From: Drosophila miranda
Taxonomy: Eukaryota > Arthropoda > Insecta > Diptera > Drosophilidae
Assembly (NCBI RefSeq): GCF_003369915.1
Contig: NC_046675.1
Span: forward strand, 7,936,001-8,000,000
Direction: 5' to 3'
Length of the DNA stretch: 64,000 nucleotides
The notes under the pieces were generated by a model. It did not search any database. It had not been told where the DNA came from and saw nothing but the letters and a program-made list of their open reading frames with translations. This document shows positions 35,601 to 47,232 of the stretch, one piece after another (the first letter of the stretch is position 1; the number at the start of each line of letters is the position of its first letter). Made by a program: the position numbers and the translations under genes.

Positions 35601-36440
35601 AAAAAAACTAACCTCAGCAGCGAGCAGCAACGGTTCTGGAATAAGCCAAAAAACAAAAAACCAGCAACGGGATCAGCGTCTAATACTTTAATAGCACTGG
35701 CTTTCGATATGTCATAATTTGTTTATGCATCGAGCTATTTTAATACACTATCGCACTGACGTCTATATATAAAATTCTAAGTGTAATTTATTGTGGTTTG
35801 TTTTAAATTTCCTATTTTTTCTCTCTGTCTGGCACGCACTCTCTTTCACAGTCTGCATGTGTCAGAATTGTAACGGTTCAATCTGCTCTGACACTTCACT
35901 TCACTTTCTTTGATGTTGTGTCTCTGGCGGTGTCGTCACACTGGCACAGCAGCAGCCAGCGAAGGCGTACAAAGGCACTGTAAACTAATTTAAACTTAAT
36001 TCAACGTTTCACACAAATGGAATAAGGAAACCGCAATAAGGCGAAACAGTCAACGCGGCGACGTTAAAAACGCGAATGCGCAGCCTATGATTTCTACAAC
36101 TCACGCGCGCTGCCCCCCAATGCTCTCCGTCTCATCACATGCTCTCTGGGCTCCCGCTCTCCCTCTCAATATGTGACCGTGAGCCGGCGCTCGCTCTCTT
36201 TTGGGGGAAGAAGATTTTTGTAAACAAAACACTCACACTCACTGGCCATTGTTGTTTTTGTCGCCGTCTTCTTCTGATAAACGCTAATTTGCCTATTGAT
36301 ATTGCTGTTTCTCTGCCTCCGAGGAATTGAGAGAGTGCTGCTATACCCTCTGCTCGTGGGGTATACGGAATATATTCGACTCGCCTTTATTTCAACAAAT
36401 ACTTAGATTAACAAGCAACTTCTAGTCGAAATTTGTCTTT
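32622..36440. other. tws upstream region
   Basis: No supported ORF. It probably contains untranslated first exons and promoter of the long tws isoform. CT-rich and GA-rich tracts occur, and a TATACCC...GGGTATA end-like sequence at about 36,343-36,372 resembles dispersed repeat termini. Confidence 0.4.
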
Positions 36441-36441
36441 G

Positions 36442-36447
36442 TTTATT
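36442..36447 (-). terminator. TAF1B poly(A) signal
   Basis: Minus-strand AATAAA (plus TTTATT) 27 bases past the TAF1B stop codon. Confidence 0.5.
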
Positions 36448-36473
36448 GTAGTAGCTTATGCTTGACGCTCGTT

Positions 36474-39329
36474 CTACCACATGTCTCTGTATATTTTGGT
36501 CATCATATTAATGTCCTTGTTTGTATTATTGTATTTGAGCCGTAGGTGGTCCTTGTGCTTGCTCCAGTTTTCGATGCCGTGGTGGAATACTACCTCCAGG
36601 ACGAGCAGCTGCTCGTAGAGCGTAGACCAGGACACGCCAATGGTTGCAGCGCAGGTCTCCAGCAACAAGCGAAAGGAGCAGGGGAACAGGGTGCGCAGCT
36701 CCCGCTGATACGTCTGCGGTAACTTGTTCATATGGCCGTGCAACAGCCAGATGTCGAAGTTGGATACGTACAGCAGCTGCCTCTCCATCTGCCTCTCCTC
36801 CTCCTCATCTTCTTCGTTCAGCTCGATCATCTCGGAATCGGTCAGACTAGATCGAGAGTTGACAAGTCGGCGAGGCATGTCCAGCGGAACCGACAGCGGT
36901 TCCATATGCGCCTCGTCAAAAGCTTGCAGAGATCTAAGATCGTCCAAGGATATCTCCGCATCATTAAGTTTCAGGCGGTAGTTGGGCGTCTGTTGAATTT
37001 TCCAAAACGGATTATTTGCCTCCATGTTCTGGCGACGCACTGCGCGCTCCTTCATCTTGAGCTGGTACTGTGCGCCATACTTGGCCGAAGGCTGGCGGAA
37101 CTTGAAGATCGGACGCTTCTCCTTCTTTCGCAGATCCTCGATCCACTCGTTGCCCTTGATATCACAGTTGGCGCGGAATTCCGATCGCGTCTGGTCTGGT
37201 TTTTGGAAATATTGAAAGATCCCCACCTTCTGGTAGTTTTCCTGGCAGGAGAGTTCCTGCACGCACAGCTTGACATCATCTTTGGCAAGGTAATCGGAGA
37301 GTTCCTTGGTCTTTGTGATGAAGGGATCCAGCTGACGCTCAGAGTGTACTACCCGCATATAGTCGGGGATCTTTACGCTCATGTCCTCGCCTTCGGCCCG
37401 CGAGGCGTGCAGGAGAAGGCGATTGAAGTAGCTGAGGGCGGGTGTCAGGCTGGCCTGGAACTCAATGTGGTCATTGGCCGTCATTTCAGCGCTGCCCTCG
37501 CCGTACTTCTCCTTGAGCAGGTTCTCGAAGGTGTGGCGCATGTTTTCGCTTTGGCGCACGGCCGGCGTCATCTCCACCTGGTTGAAGTTATTGTCGTGCT
37601 CTTCCTGCTTTCGCTCCTTGATGAGAATGTCGTCGAGCTGCCGCTCCAGATAGGTGGCCACTCCGAAACGCTGAGCAAAGCTCTGGTTGTAGTGCGAGAC
37701 CAAAACCTTGCGCATCTCCACAAACCGCATCCATTCCCCAAAGACGAACAGGGGGCCAGGTGCTTTCTCGTCAGGCCTCGTCAGCCTGATCTTCTCCAGA
37801 CACTCATTGACTTGCGCGGCAGACTCGGATATCTTCTTCTCCTTGATATCATCCAAGCCAAACAACAGCTTCATGGCGTAGACGATATAGGCCATGACCC
37901 GGGCCTCATAGCGCGGATAAGTCCAAGTATCCCGCAAGTGCTTGAACTCGGGCGGATAGACATCCATCAGGCGGCACACATAGTCGGCCACTGCGGGCGG
38001 CAGGCTCAGTTCCATAACGTAGCGCTGTGTTAGGGCGGTCAGGTCCGGTGTCTGGAATTCAGTCAGATCTATGAAGCGCGACATGTACCCAACTTGTCTG
38101 TGCAGGAACTGCAAGGGAGAAGGATAATTAGTAGATCGTGTTGTTAATTTCTGACCCGAGTCTCACGTCGTAGCTACACTTGTCCTGTTGGTGGCCGAAT
38201 TGCAGCTCCTTGATCAGCTTCTTGCCGCGCAGCGCCACGTCCTCTGGCAAGTAGTTGAGGATATATCGGCTGGTCAGATGCTCCTCGTCAATGAGCCGCA
38301 GCAGGTCCGTCAGCTGCAAATCGTCTCCAATCATGTTCAGGGCTATGGCCAGGACCACAAACAGCTTGTTGATGTTTAAGTGGAACATATTCCGATCAAA
38401 GTAGCCCAGATTCTTGGCCTTAGGGGGCAGGCCATGGCACCGCATGCTCCCTGTGCTGTCCATACTATGCTTGTCCAGATGCTTCAGTGGCATATGACGC
38501 TTCAGGGTCTTGCGCGCCCTCCAGGACCACTGCAAGCGTATGCTCAGTCCCGCCGTAGATTCCGAAGGGGCGTCGTTTTTGCTGCAGCTGGTGGCGTCTA
38601 GCTTGCGCTGGAAGAACAAAATGGGGACATGGCTTTAGCTCAGCTATATCTTTAATAAATGTAACAGCACTCACCTTGGTTTTCCTCCACTTGCGCCACT
38701 TGGAGCGCTCATCATTCTGGACATTATTACTTTTATCCAGCCTCTCCCTCTTTCGCTTGGCTTGCTTGTGATTGTATATGATGCGCGCATCTCTGCAAAG
38801 GGAGACATATTTAGATGGGAAATTTTATATTGGCCACTGCTTACCTGGGCAGGGAGCGCACATTCAGCTTGGGCAGACCCATCACATTGCTGTGGCAAAA
38901 GGCCACCTCCATGCGACCCATGTAGGCGGCCCACACCTGTAGCGTCATCAGCTTGAGTTCCGGCTTTGCCCCTATATTGAGCAGATCCTCCACGAAGGCC
39001 CTGCGCAAAATAATAATATAATTAAATTAAAAAGGTACATTAAGAAGATCTGTATTAAATTAAATATACCGCAGCACATAGTTGTAGAACTCCCATGATG
39101 TTATTTCATTCTCTTCCGAATTGGCCTTTGGCTGCTTGATTGTCCGCACCGTAGTGTGGTTTTTTGTATCATTGAAAGTGTCGTCAGCATTTATCTCCAC
39201 AGCCCTTAGCTGTTCCTTTTTGGTTCCGCACTCGATGCAATAGTAGTAGCCCTCGCGCTCCTGGAATTTAAGCTCGCCGCACACATCGCACAGTAAGTTA
39301 TCCACCTCCATTACTTCGGTTTCGTCCAT
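36474..39329 (-). CDS. TAF1B: TAF1B, RNA polymerase I TBP-associated factor (TFIIB-like)
   Basis: Exons 39329-39070, 39000-38845, 38792-38675, 38607-38167 and 38108-36474 join in phase to 869 residues. An N-terminal zinc ribbon has C14, C17, C31 and C34 (CDVC...CIEC), followed by a cyclin-like region (WEFYNYVLRAFVEDLLNIG, LFVVLAIALNMIGDDLQLTD) as in TFIIB-related factors. The long C-terminus is family-specific. It has an acidic run (EEDEEEE) near its end. TAF1B is the subunit of SL1/TIF-IB that contacts RNA polymerase I at rDNA promoters. All introns are short and consensus, with no damage. Confidence 0.93.
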
Positions 39330-40255
39330 TTTTACTTATTTCTTGTGTTTACTTATTTATTTAAAAGCGTGCGTAGCTGGACCAGTGTTGCCATTTTAGC
39401 CTATTCAAGGCTAGATCTAGCTTATTTGAAAACAGATATGCTTGAAATATGATGAAGATGCTTATAGCCTTAAATCTAGCCTTTTTTAAAGCTATATATA
39501 TATATATATATATATAAATTTAATACGTTCCAGCGATAAATATACCGATTCGAGTAATTGCGAATTAGATTGAATAAAGACACAATTAGATTAGTAATCT
39601 ATATATCGATGTGCTATTTTATTTGTAGTCTATTTTTTAGCCTGTATTTTACAATTTGTAGCTTTTTCTAGCATGTTTTTTTTGTGAAAAATCTGGCTGC
39701 ACTGAGCTGGACCAGATCAAATATACGGCCTGACCCTCAGAAATATACCGAAATATACCGTCTCATTTTCTAAATATACCGTTAATATACCAATGAAAAA
39801 GCGAACTTAAACTGGTGAACAGCTTTGAATTAAACCGCGGAAAATAAATTTGAAAATTCTACAATCCTTATTTGCTCCTTTCGCGAAGAGTTGGCTGAAA
39901 CATCTGGGCTGACATATGATCCTCAAAGGCAGGCGTTATCCAGGAGCATTTACTTTATGAAATTATCGCCAAGTTCCTCAACAAAAACTGTAAAAAACAG
40001 ATGAAAATTGATGTCCAGACTTTTGACTAATCTTAGTCTTCCTGCCGTAAGGACAATGGACTACTTTGGTTTTTGACAGAGATAGAATTATGTGTACAAA
40101 GAAATCAAAACTTTTAGTGCTCTATCAATGTTGTATAATTTTATTATAAAATAATGAGAATGTGATTATAAATCCAACTAAAAATAACGTTTATTAAATT
40201 ATATTTTTGGTGGACCGTTTCCTGGCAGTGTTATGAAGACAAAATTAACAATTAT
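39330..40255. other. Spacer between TAF1B and the broken helicase gene
   Basis: AT-rich and without coding potential. It holds a TA repeat (39,497-39,516) and an AAATATACCG-type motif cluster (39,718-39,800). A minus-strand AATAAA (plus 40,190-40,195) lies about 60 bases past the stop of the helicase remnant. No trace of a second RecA domain was found here in any frame. Confidence 0.5.
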
Positions 40256-43200
40256 TCACTCGATTCTTTCTCTGCGCACTGCGTGTTCAGAGTGAAGAGC
40301 GGACAGATGGCCATCCGGCTGGTCCACCTGTTGCTTGTCCAGGCTCCGCTGGATGCGATCGAACATTGATTTGGCCAAACCGAGATCGGCGGCCTTATGG
40401 GAGAGCACGTCGGCAGGCAACTGCTGCGTATCACCCACCAATACCAGGTGCAAAATGCCGAAACGCATCGGCAGCAGGGTCCAAGGTTCGGTGCATTGTG
40501 TTGCCTCGTCAATTAAACAGATATCAAAAAAGTTAATTAAACTGCCCAGCTCCACGCACGAGGAGAGGGTGGTGCACACAATGTTGGCTGCTTCTATATG
40601 AGATTTAGCAATATCGAGCTCTTCGGCATGTGTTAATCGAGGATTAAGCTGCTCCTTCAAGGCCTTCATCTGCTTCACCTTCTTCTGGTACATATCAAAC
40701 GGCCGGGGGCCATTGTGCTTCTTTTTTGTTCTTCATCAAGTTCACCTCCACTTTTAAGTCATTGTACCTCTGTTGGAGAGTCGCTCGCTTTTCGGTAAGC
40801 ACTCGTTCCCTTTTGTGAGCCTTGGCACTCTGGTACTTACGCTCCAGCGAGTACTGGCGCGACAGAGTATTCATCTTTTCATACGGCCCATAGCGAAGCA
40901 TATTAACTTTGTACTTTTCTAGCACGTTGTGAAGACGGAATACAATTGAGTCGACGGCCGTGTTTGAGTGGGAACATATTAGTATCCTGCGATCCTTTTG
41001 TATGGCTGCCGTTCCATACAGACACTGCATGCTGATATTCGCAATCAGGGATTTACCTGTGTCTGTGGAACCCTGAATTAGCGTAATGCTTGGAATTTCA
41101 TCGTGTATGACACGTTGATACGTGCTTGAGCAGATAGCCTCTTGTTGAGGGTTAAGCTTGGCTAAACCCTTGAAAACACACGGTGTGTCATAGCTGGGTT
41201 TTTGAGCATTCTTCAGGATTTCGGTGGGCTTGATAATCCTTCCATTTAGTGGCGAATGGGACAGCTGATCCACAGCTTGCAGGGCGCCCAGTTCCAGATC
41301 CAGGCTGTCCACCACCGGGCGGGCAGTCAAGAGTTGTATCCCCTTAAATGTCTCCAGAGAAATACCATCCGTTAAGATTTCGAAAATCAGCTCATGGTCT
41401 GCAAAGAGGAAGGAAATATTGATGACATGGGTATGCCCTTTAATAGGGAGGGGCGCACCATTTTCTGTTCTTTGCCCCCGAAGAATAGCGAACGTCTCCT
41501 TGAGCTTTTTGCCACTCGAAAGAGTGTAGAGCCTACACTTTTCTGTCCGCTTAGTGAACACTACAATAGACAGATGATTAGAAATCAGACGATCTATAGA
41601 ATTCAGGCACTTACCTCGCGTAGTCAGGCAGTAAAATGATTTAATTTTCTCAACAGGATGTTGCAGGCACACCTCAATTGGCTCCCTCCCCAACTTGTAG
41701 TCCCTTTCGATGGTGGTCAACAAATCCAGTTTCATCAATGGCACAAATATTCTGCAAAAGAATCGAGTGTAGGTGCTAGAGAGTGTGGCACACTGTTGAA
41801 TGTGTTCTAAAAGGGGCTCGGACTCACTTCTTGTACTGCTTGACCGTCTCGAATTCGTCAGCTATGGGCTTCAGGACATCTGAGTCGATCACGGCACCTA
41901 CACTCCGCTGCTTCAGCCATTGATTTGCCCACTTGAGAATGCTCTTGACGTAGGACGTTAAATCGTTCACCTGATCGCGCGACCATTGTTTACGTCGTTC
42001 GGTATAGGTGCTGCAGTATAGCAGCTCAACATCCTTTTTCTTCGACATATTCTGAAACCTCAACTTCTCTTCCATATCTTTCTCCATGCTGGCAAAGGTG
42101 AAGCGATTGCAGGTTCGGCGATTTCTTGCACTCTCGGCATCTTTACGCTCTGGCGGACGATAGTTTCGATTGGGCAGAAAATCGGTAGGCTGCATCTGGT
42201 GTATGAAAGCTTCAGCGCCAATAGTGGCACGTCGTTTCATGTTTCGCTTGAAGTCCATGTTGGGTCTATCGATGCCCTCAGTGAGGAAAGCGATTGGCAT
42301 TCCTTACTCTTGGCACAGTGGTTGTTGCTTTTCTTTTCCTACTGCCCGACTGCTCGGAAGTGCTCTCGGCCGGCTTCTGCTCAGTCAGTTTTCCGAGCGA
42401 CACCGTTTCGTCATCTAACATATCCTTCGCTTTGGGCTTCCCCTTGCATGGGGCATTGTTATTATAATCATCTTTGGGCACAGCCGAAACGCCTCGCAGT
42501 TTGTCACGATACTGGGGCACCGAGGGAGCCCCAATAACTTCTGGTCCCCTAATCCGCCTCATGTCCATGCCGTTGAGATTGCGTGTTGCCAAGTTAGGAT
42601 TGTCTTGGGGTCTTGGGTAGTAGCACGAAGTGGCACGGCTGCGAAGTCGAGTATTGATCTCTCTTTTCGAGGGATATTCTTTTGGCATAGGTGGTGGCTC
42701 ATTCTCTTTCGACCTAATATTTACTGAGGTAGTGCCAGCTTTCCTCATTGAAGAATATTCCATTGGCTCAGCATTCTCCATTGAAGGGGCTTTGATTTGT
42801 TTAGCTAGCAAATCGATCTCTATAGAAATATCTATACCTATTAATTCTCCGGGCTTACCAATTTTGGATTTCTTGGATAAGCTTGAGATACCTTTTTCTT
42901 CATTATGGGCTAGACAACGTGATCGGCTTAAATCGCTGCGCACAGACCTTGAGCGTTTCGATGACGATGTGCAGTCCGCTGTGAACGAGAGAGAAGAGAA
43001 AGATAGAGTACGTATTTACTCCTACGGATGGTGTGGCTCTCACTCTCATCTGAGCGGGAATCAATGCAGAGTGGCTTGGAGTATTTGGGATCGCTGCAAT
43101 CCAGACTGCTGAGCGCCGTTGGTGGCTTCATATGAAATTGACAAGTCGGGGACGAGCTGTCGGGTAGTTTTTTGCTGTGGAGGTCTTCATCATCGCTGTC

Positions 43201-44109
43201 AATGATCAGAATGATGTCACCGTCATTAGTCGAAGACAAGGGCGAACCATTTTTATTTGTCTTCTCCTTCTCTTGACGGACCTCCTGGGACATGGCCATG
43301 TGCTTATCGTAGTCCCCCAACGACGGAGGAGGACAGGGCGGATCATCCGGTTTGTTCTCATTCCCATCCAGCTCAATAATTTGACCATCTTGTAGCCTCG
43401 AGATTGGTACTGCTTGCTTTTCTTTCAACAAATGATTGTATAAATACGGGTTTATCTCCAGAACACTACCTATAATGGACTCATCCGCCTCCCCAAAGAT
43501 GTTTGCTATATCTTTTATCTTTTCCCACTCCGGTTTAACTTGTGGCAACATTGGCAAATGGAGGTTCCGATGTGAACAGGCTGTGTTTGGACTCCCCTCA
43601 TCCGTCTGTTTGTCAGCAACAGTTGAGGCAGCATTATCGTTTGCCACATTGGGAATTTCAGCAACAGGCTTTAGAGCCGGCAGAGGAGTTGAGTCGTCGT
43701 CCGAATCGCTTAATGTCACAATTTCCCCCGTCTCGACTGGCCCCTTTTTCAAGCTGAAGGCGGGGCTGGAAACCTTCTCCGCAACTGGACAGCCCAGGCA
43801 GATTAAATCCCCTTCACGTACACGCACGCCATTCCGTTTCTTCTTAATGACCGCGCCATTCACAAATACACCATTCGCAGCATTCTGCGGGACAAAAAAG
43901 TTAGATGCTATGCTCTATTGTTCACCTAAACTTACCAAGCATTTGACCAAGACTTTTTTCGGACTAACAGTAATCTCCACATGCCGCCTCGACATATAGT
44001 CATAATTTAAAACAATGCTGCAGGCCGAGTTGCGGCCAATTGTGACTTTCCCATTTGGGAGGTCCACTCGCTTCCCAGTTAATACGTGCTCCAAGTACCA
44101 AGAGCTCAT
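40256..44109 (-). pseudogene. FHA domain plus senataxin-like SF1 helicase, frameshifted and C-terminally truncated
   Basis: Exons by splice sites: 44109-43936, 43884-43026, 42978 to a frame break near 42285, then to 41828, 41751-41615, and 41560 to a second break near 40722-40733, then to 40256. The N-terminus is an FHA domain (KVTIGRNSACSIVLNYDYMS RRH..., continuing as NAANGVFVNG), which binds phosphothreonine. A long Ser/acidic linker follows. Then comes an SF1B helicase RecA1: Walker A GSTDTGKS (usual GPPGTGKS), Walker B IDEATQ and motif III VGDTQQLP. Frame continuity is lost at NANRF|LTEGID and at an A6 run (KNKK|HNGP). After SMFDR the sequence diverges and stops, so RecA2 with motifs IV-VI is missing. 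The family (Sen1/SETX/UPF1-like) unwinds R-loops or RNA. Neighbouring genes are clean, so decay seems likelier than sequencing error. Confidence 0.75.
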
Positions 44110-45049
44110 TGCGATATTTCTCTGTAATTTCACAAGCCATTGGAAAACATTTTTAAGGGGCACTAAAAAAAAAGCAGCTTGAGCTATCGAATTTCCGCAC
44201 TTACGAAACACCGCACGGTCCTCAAATTTAAGGTGGCTAGAATCCAAGGCGATCAACGGCGACCAATTGCAATCTTCTTAAACTCAAACAAATTCTTGCG
44301 ACAATTTTTAGTTGCTATCCTTTTGGCATACTGACAGCTGCCTTCGACTAAGCTCCGACGTCAGTGCTGCCAGACCAGACACAATAAAAACTAGATTCGA
44401 GAATAAGAACTAGGTCAGTACAAATTTAAAACCAAACTAAATATAGCCTTAAATGAGCTAAAATGGCAGCACAGCACTGAACGGCAGGCGGCGCTCTGTC
44501 AGCAGCGCTGCTTTGTGCTTATGCTGCACATTTTATTATTTACATAATTTGCTTTTCTCGCTATATCTCTCTCTTCACTGCCTTGGATGATCCCGTTACG
44601 TTGATGACACTTACTGCTAGAGATGGACTAAACGGAGACTATCATATTCTCATATTGACTTAAGCACTAACGCCAGAACCGATGACCCCGGGATCTAATC
44701 CAGAAATATATATTGAATGGTTCGTGATTTAGGCCAGCCAGCCAACATATGTATACTTTCAAAGTATGACTGCCATTTCGTTACCAGTTCGATTACACAT
44801 ACAAACTAGTTGATGTATACAGTTTTTACTTCCATAATCCATCCTCAATGACGTGGTGAAACACCACTTATAGAACTTGCATCAACTAACTATCTAGGAA
44901 AACATCCACTGAAAGAGCAGAATGAGAACATGGCCTTACTGTCACTTCTAAGATAAGACTAATAATGGCAGCCTGGGGATGAGACTTCACTAATGACTGA
45001 GATAATTGTTATTTCATTTGCATCGCAAAGCTTATGCTAAGGCGTTTGC
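44110..45049. other. Intergenic region upstream of two divergent genes
   Basis: No ORF supported beyond a 5' extension of the FHA frame. It includes GATA-type sites AGATAAG (44951-44957) and AGATAA (45000-45005) close to the secreted-peptide gene. Confidence 0.45.
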
Positions 45050-45085
45050 TATTTAAGCCCCGCATAGCCAGGCAGACAACAGTTC
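45050..45085 (+). promoter_or_regulatory. TATA box and initiator of the small peptide gene
   Basis: TATTTAAG at 45050-45057 with an initiator-like ACAGTTC at about 45079-45085, 30 bases downstream and about 30 bases before the start codon. Two GATA sites lie within 100 bases upstream. Confidence 0.6.
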
Positions 45086-45111
45086 TTCAGCTTTACTTTC
45101 AACAGTCTATT

Positions 45112-45371
45112 ATGTCTCTGCGTCTGGTTCTGATCTGCCTTTCTTTCTTCGTGGCGGTGTACGCCCAACCAGCTCCAGGAGCTCCACAATATCCCAAAGA
45201 GAGTACGTAAAAGCGGAGATCGTCAGAAATATACTAATTATCCATTAAACAGCTGTACCAGTCGATGGGACTTTATTGGTCCCCTCTGCTGATGTAAATC
45301 CCGCAGATGGGGCTAAACCACGTACCCTTTTACTGCTTCTACCTCTGCTGTTTCCCGATCAGTTCTATTAA
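45112..45371 (+). CDS. Small secreted peptide precursor (69 residues), unidentified
   Basis: Two short exons, 45112-45202 and 45253-45371, with a 50-base GTACGT...CAG intron in phase 1. The predicted product has a clear signal peptide (MSLRLVLICLSFFVAVYA, cleavage likely after residue 18) and a Pro-rich start of the mature chain (QPAPGAPQYPKE). A middle part rich in Val, Pro and Asp follows, and then a strongly hydrophobic end (LLLLLPLLF) before PDQFY. There are no Cys residues. A TATA box, GATA sites and an AATAAA overlapping the stop (45371-45376) frame a compact inducible-type gene. I do not recognise the family; candidates are immune-induced or reproductive-tract secreted peptides. The C-terminal hydrophobic run could be a membrane or GPI signal. 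Confidence 0.75.
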
Positions 45372-45376
45372 TAAAG
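45371..45376 (+). terminator. Poly(A) signal of the small peptide gene
   Basis: AATAAA begins on the last base of the TAA stop. A second AATAAA follows at about 45382. Confidence 0.6.
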
Positions 45377-46008
45377 TAATAAATGTAATAACGTTTATTT
45401 ATTAATCAAGCAATCACCTTGGTTTTCCTTCATTGGCGTCACTTGGAGTGCTATTTCTCTCTCTTTTCTTCGCACGATAGAGATATACATACGATAGTGA
45501 TACAAAATATCTTTAAAAATATTTGAATTTTGCCCATCTCTAACCGAAGCAAACCAGGCTGCCAGACAGCTGCGATGTAACAGTGCCGTTTAATGTTAAA
45601 GACGTTAAAGATGTTAAATGGCAAAATGAACAGCGCTCTCACTCTCTCACTCGGATATATAAAAATTATAATACAAAAGTATTGTGGGCAAGAGTGTTCA
45701 ACAAGTTGAATTCTAAAGTAAGGGGTGTATGCTAATCAAGGATGCCGGACATCCTTTTTCTGCTGTTAAAAATGGCGCGGAAATTTAAACGTAATTTTAA
45801 TCGCTATAAAATAGATCCCAAGTTACTTATAATAAAACTTATAAAACTTAAGGGTAATAAATATGATAATAATATGATTACAGGTTCCGCCGAAACGGAA
45901 AAATTGGACTTAAACTGGAACCCACATACGATATAATCGAACTGTCGCTTTGGTGGCAAATAAAACACATTTACAAGCGATTAGGTTATGTCAGTATTTT
46001 TTTGTTTG
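45377..46008. other. Intergenic region between convergent genes
   Basis: AT-rich DNA. A 64-codon plus frame at 45742-45936 (Lys/Ile/Leu-rich) is present but has no support as a gene. Confidence 0.4.
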
Positions 46009-47232
46009 TTTATTGCACAATTACAATATACATGTTCACTTTCATATAATTTATTACAACTAAAGATACTACAGTATACAAAAATATGTGTATGTGGGAA
46101 GGCTATTCTTCAGTTGAATCTTACTATGCACTCAATTTTGGGGTTTGGGGGTAGGGCTTGGGTCTGGTGCTGGGTTAAAGTTAACATAAACAACAGCAAA
46201 TCCGCACAAAACCTAAACTTAAATATAGGCTGTGGGCTTGCTTCCCTTTCATACAAATTCCGTTTAACAGTTTCAACAGGCAGGTCCTCCACTTGTAGAG
46301 GAGCATAACAATGATTCATTCCAGTGCTTTTCTTATATTCATTTTTTTTGCTATTCATTGGTGGTTTGGTCTGGGGGGGGGGGGGGGGGTGTGTGGTGGT
46401 GTGTGGGGTTTAAGGCATGCTTAGAGTACTAGATATAGTGACGATTATCTAATATGGTACATTCACTTTTTTTCATTTTTTTTTGTTTGCTCGGGTGTTT
46501 TTATGTTTTTTTTTTCGCATAGGATTTTTTTATAAAAAAAATTACAATATAAGAATTTTGTTTTAAGCTTAACAAAAACGCAAGCTAACTAAACTAATCG
46601 ATTGGCTTGGATTGGATGGGGGGCCAGGCCCCAACCAATGCAATACAATACAATAAATATGTTTTCGTTTCCGTTTCATGGTTTGCATCGGGGGAGGGGA
46701 GCGGGGGGGGGGGGCGGTCGGGGGTTCTATGCACATATAAAAATATTCATTAACATTCTTATATATTTGTTGCTCAAGTCTTAAGAATAGAGTTGGTTTC
46801 AATATGAATTTAAAAGGTATCGAACACACAATGTGCGCGTTGTTTTTTTGTTGTTGTTGTGTTTTTGATGTGTGTGGGGGGGGGGGGGAGTCAGGGCATG
46901 TATCTGTATCTCTTAGTTGCTCTTAAATGGTCATCAGTGGGGTCAATTTGTACAACTGACTATGAGTCTAGTTAGGGCTAATTGTTTATGCTAAATACGA
47001 ATAGGGCTTACAATAGAAATAGAAATATCATTTCTAGCATGGTTCGGTTCTCTTGCTGCTGGTGGCGGTGGTGGCTGGCGGGGGGTTGCCGCGCGCACAC
47101 ACACGCTCTCGATAAGGCACAGATATTTGTTACATCAGTTGTTTTATACACATAAATACTTGTTGCTTAATGAAAATAAATACTACATTAATTACAAAAA
47201 TGTACAGCGAAGGTAGGACAGGGCAGATGTTG
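46009..47232 (-). other. kibra: kibra 3' UTR
   Basis: Follows the kibra stop (47233-47235) to a minus-strand AATAAA (plus TTTATT, 46009-46014). Three long G runs on plus (46373-46389, 46703-46714, 46876-46888) would be C tracts in the mRNA. Confidence 0.5.
46373..46389. repeat. Poly-G tract (17 bases)
   Basis: Seventeen consecutive G followed by a GT-rich stretch. Similar runs of 12-13 lie at 46703 and 46876. Confidence 0.9.

Noticed and set aside
36732-38033. 433-codon plus-strand ORF
   Set aside because: Lies antisense to the conserved TAF1B exon and has no domain; a frame shadow of the real gene.
41394-41420. Possible extra intron (CTCTTTGCAG acceptor) in the helicase gene
   Set aside because: No matching donor upstream; the frame reads through with conserved-looking sequence.
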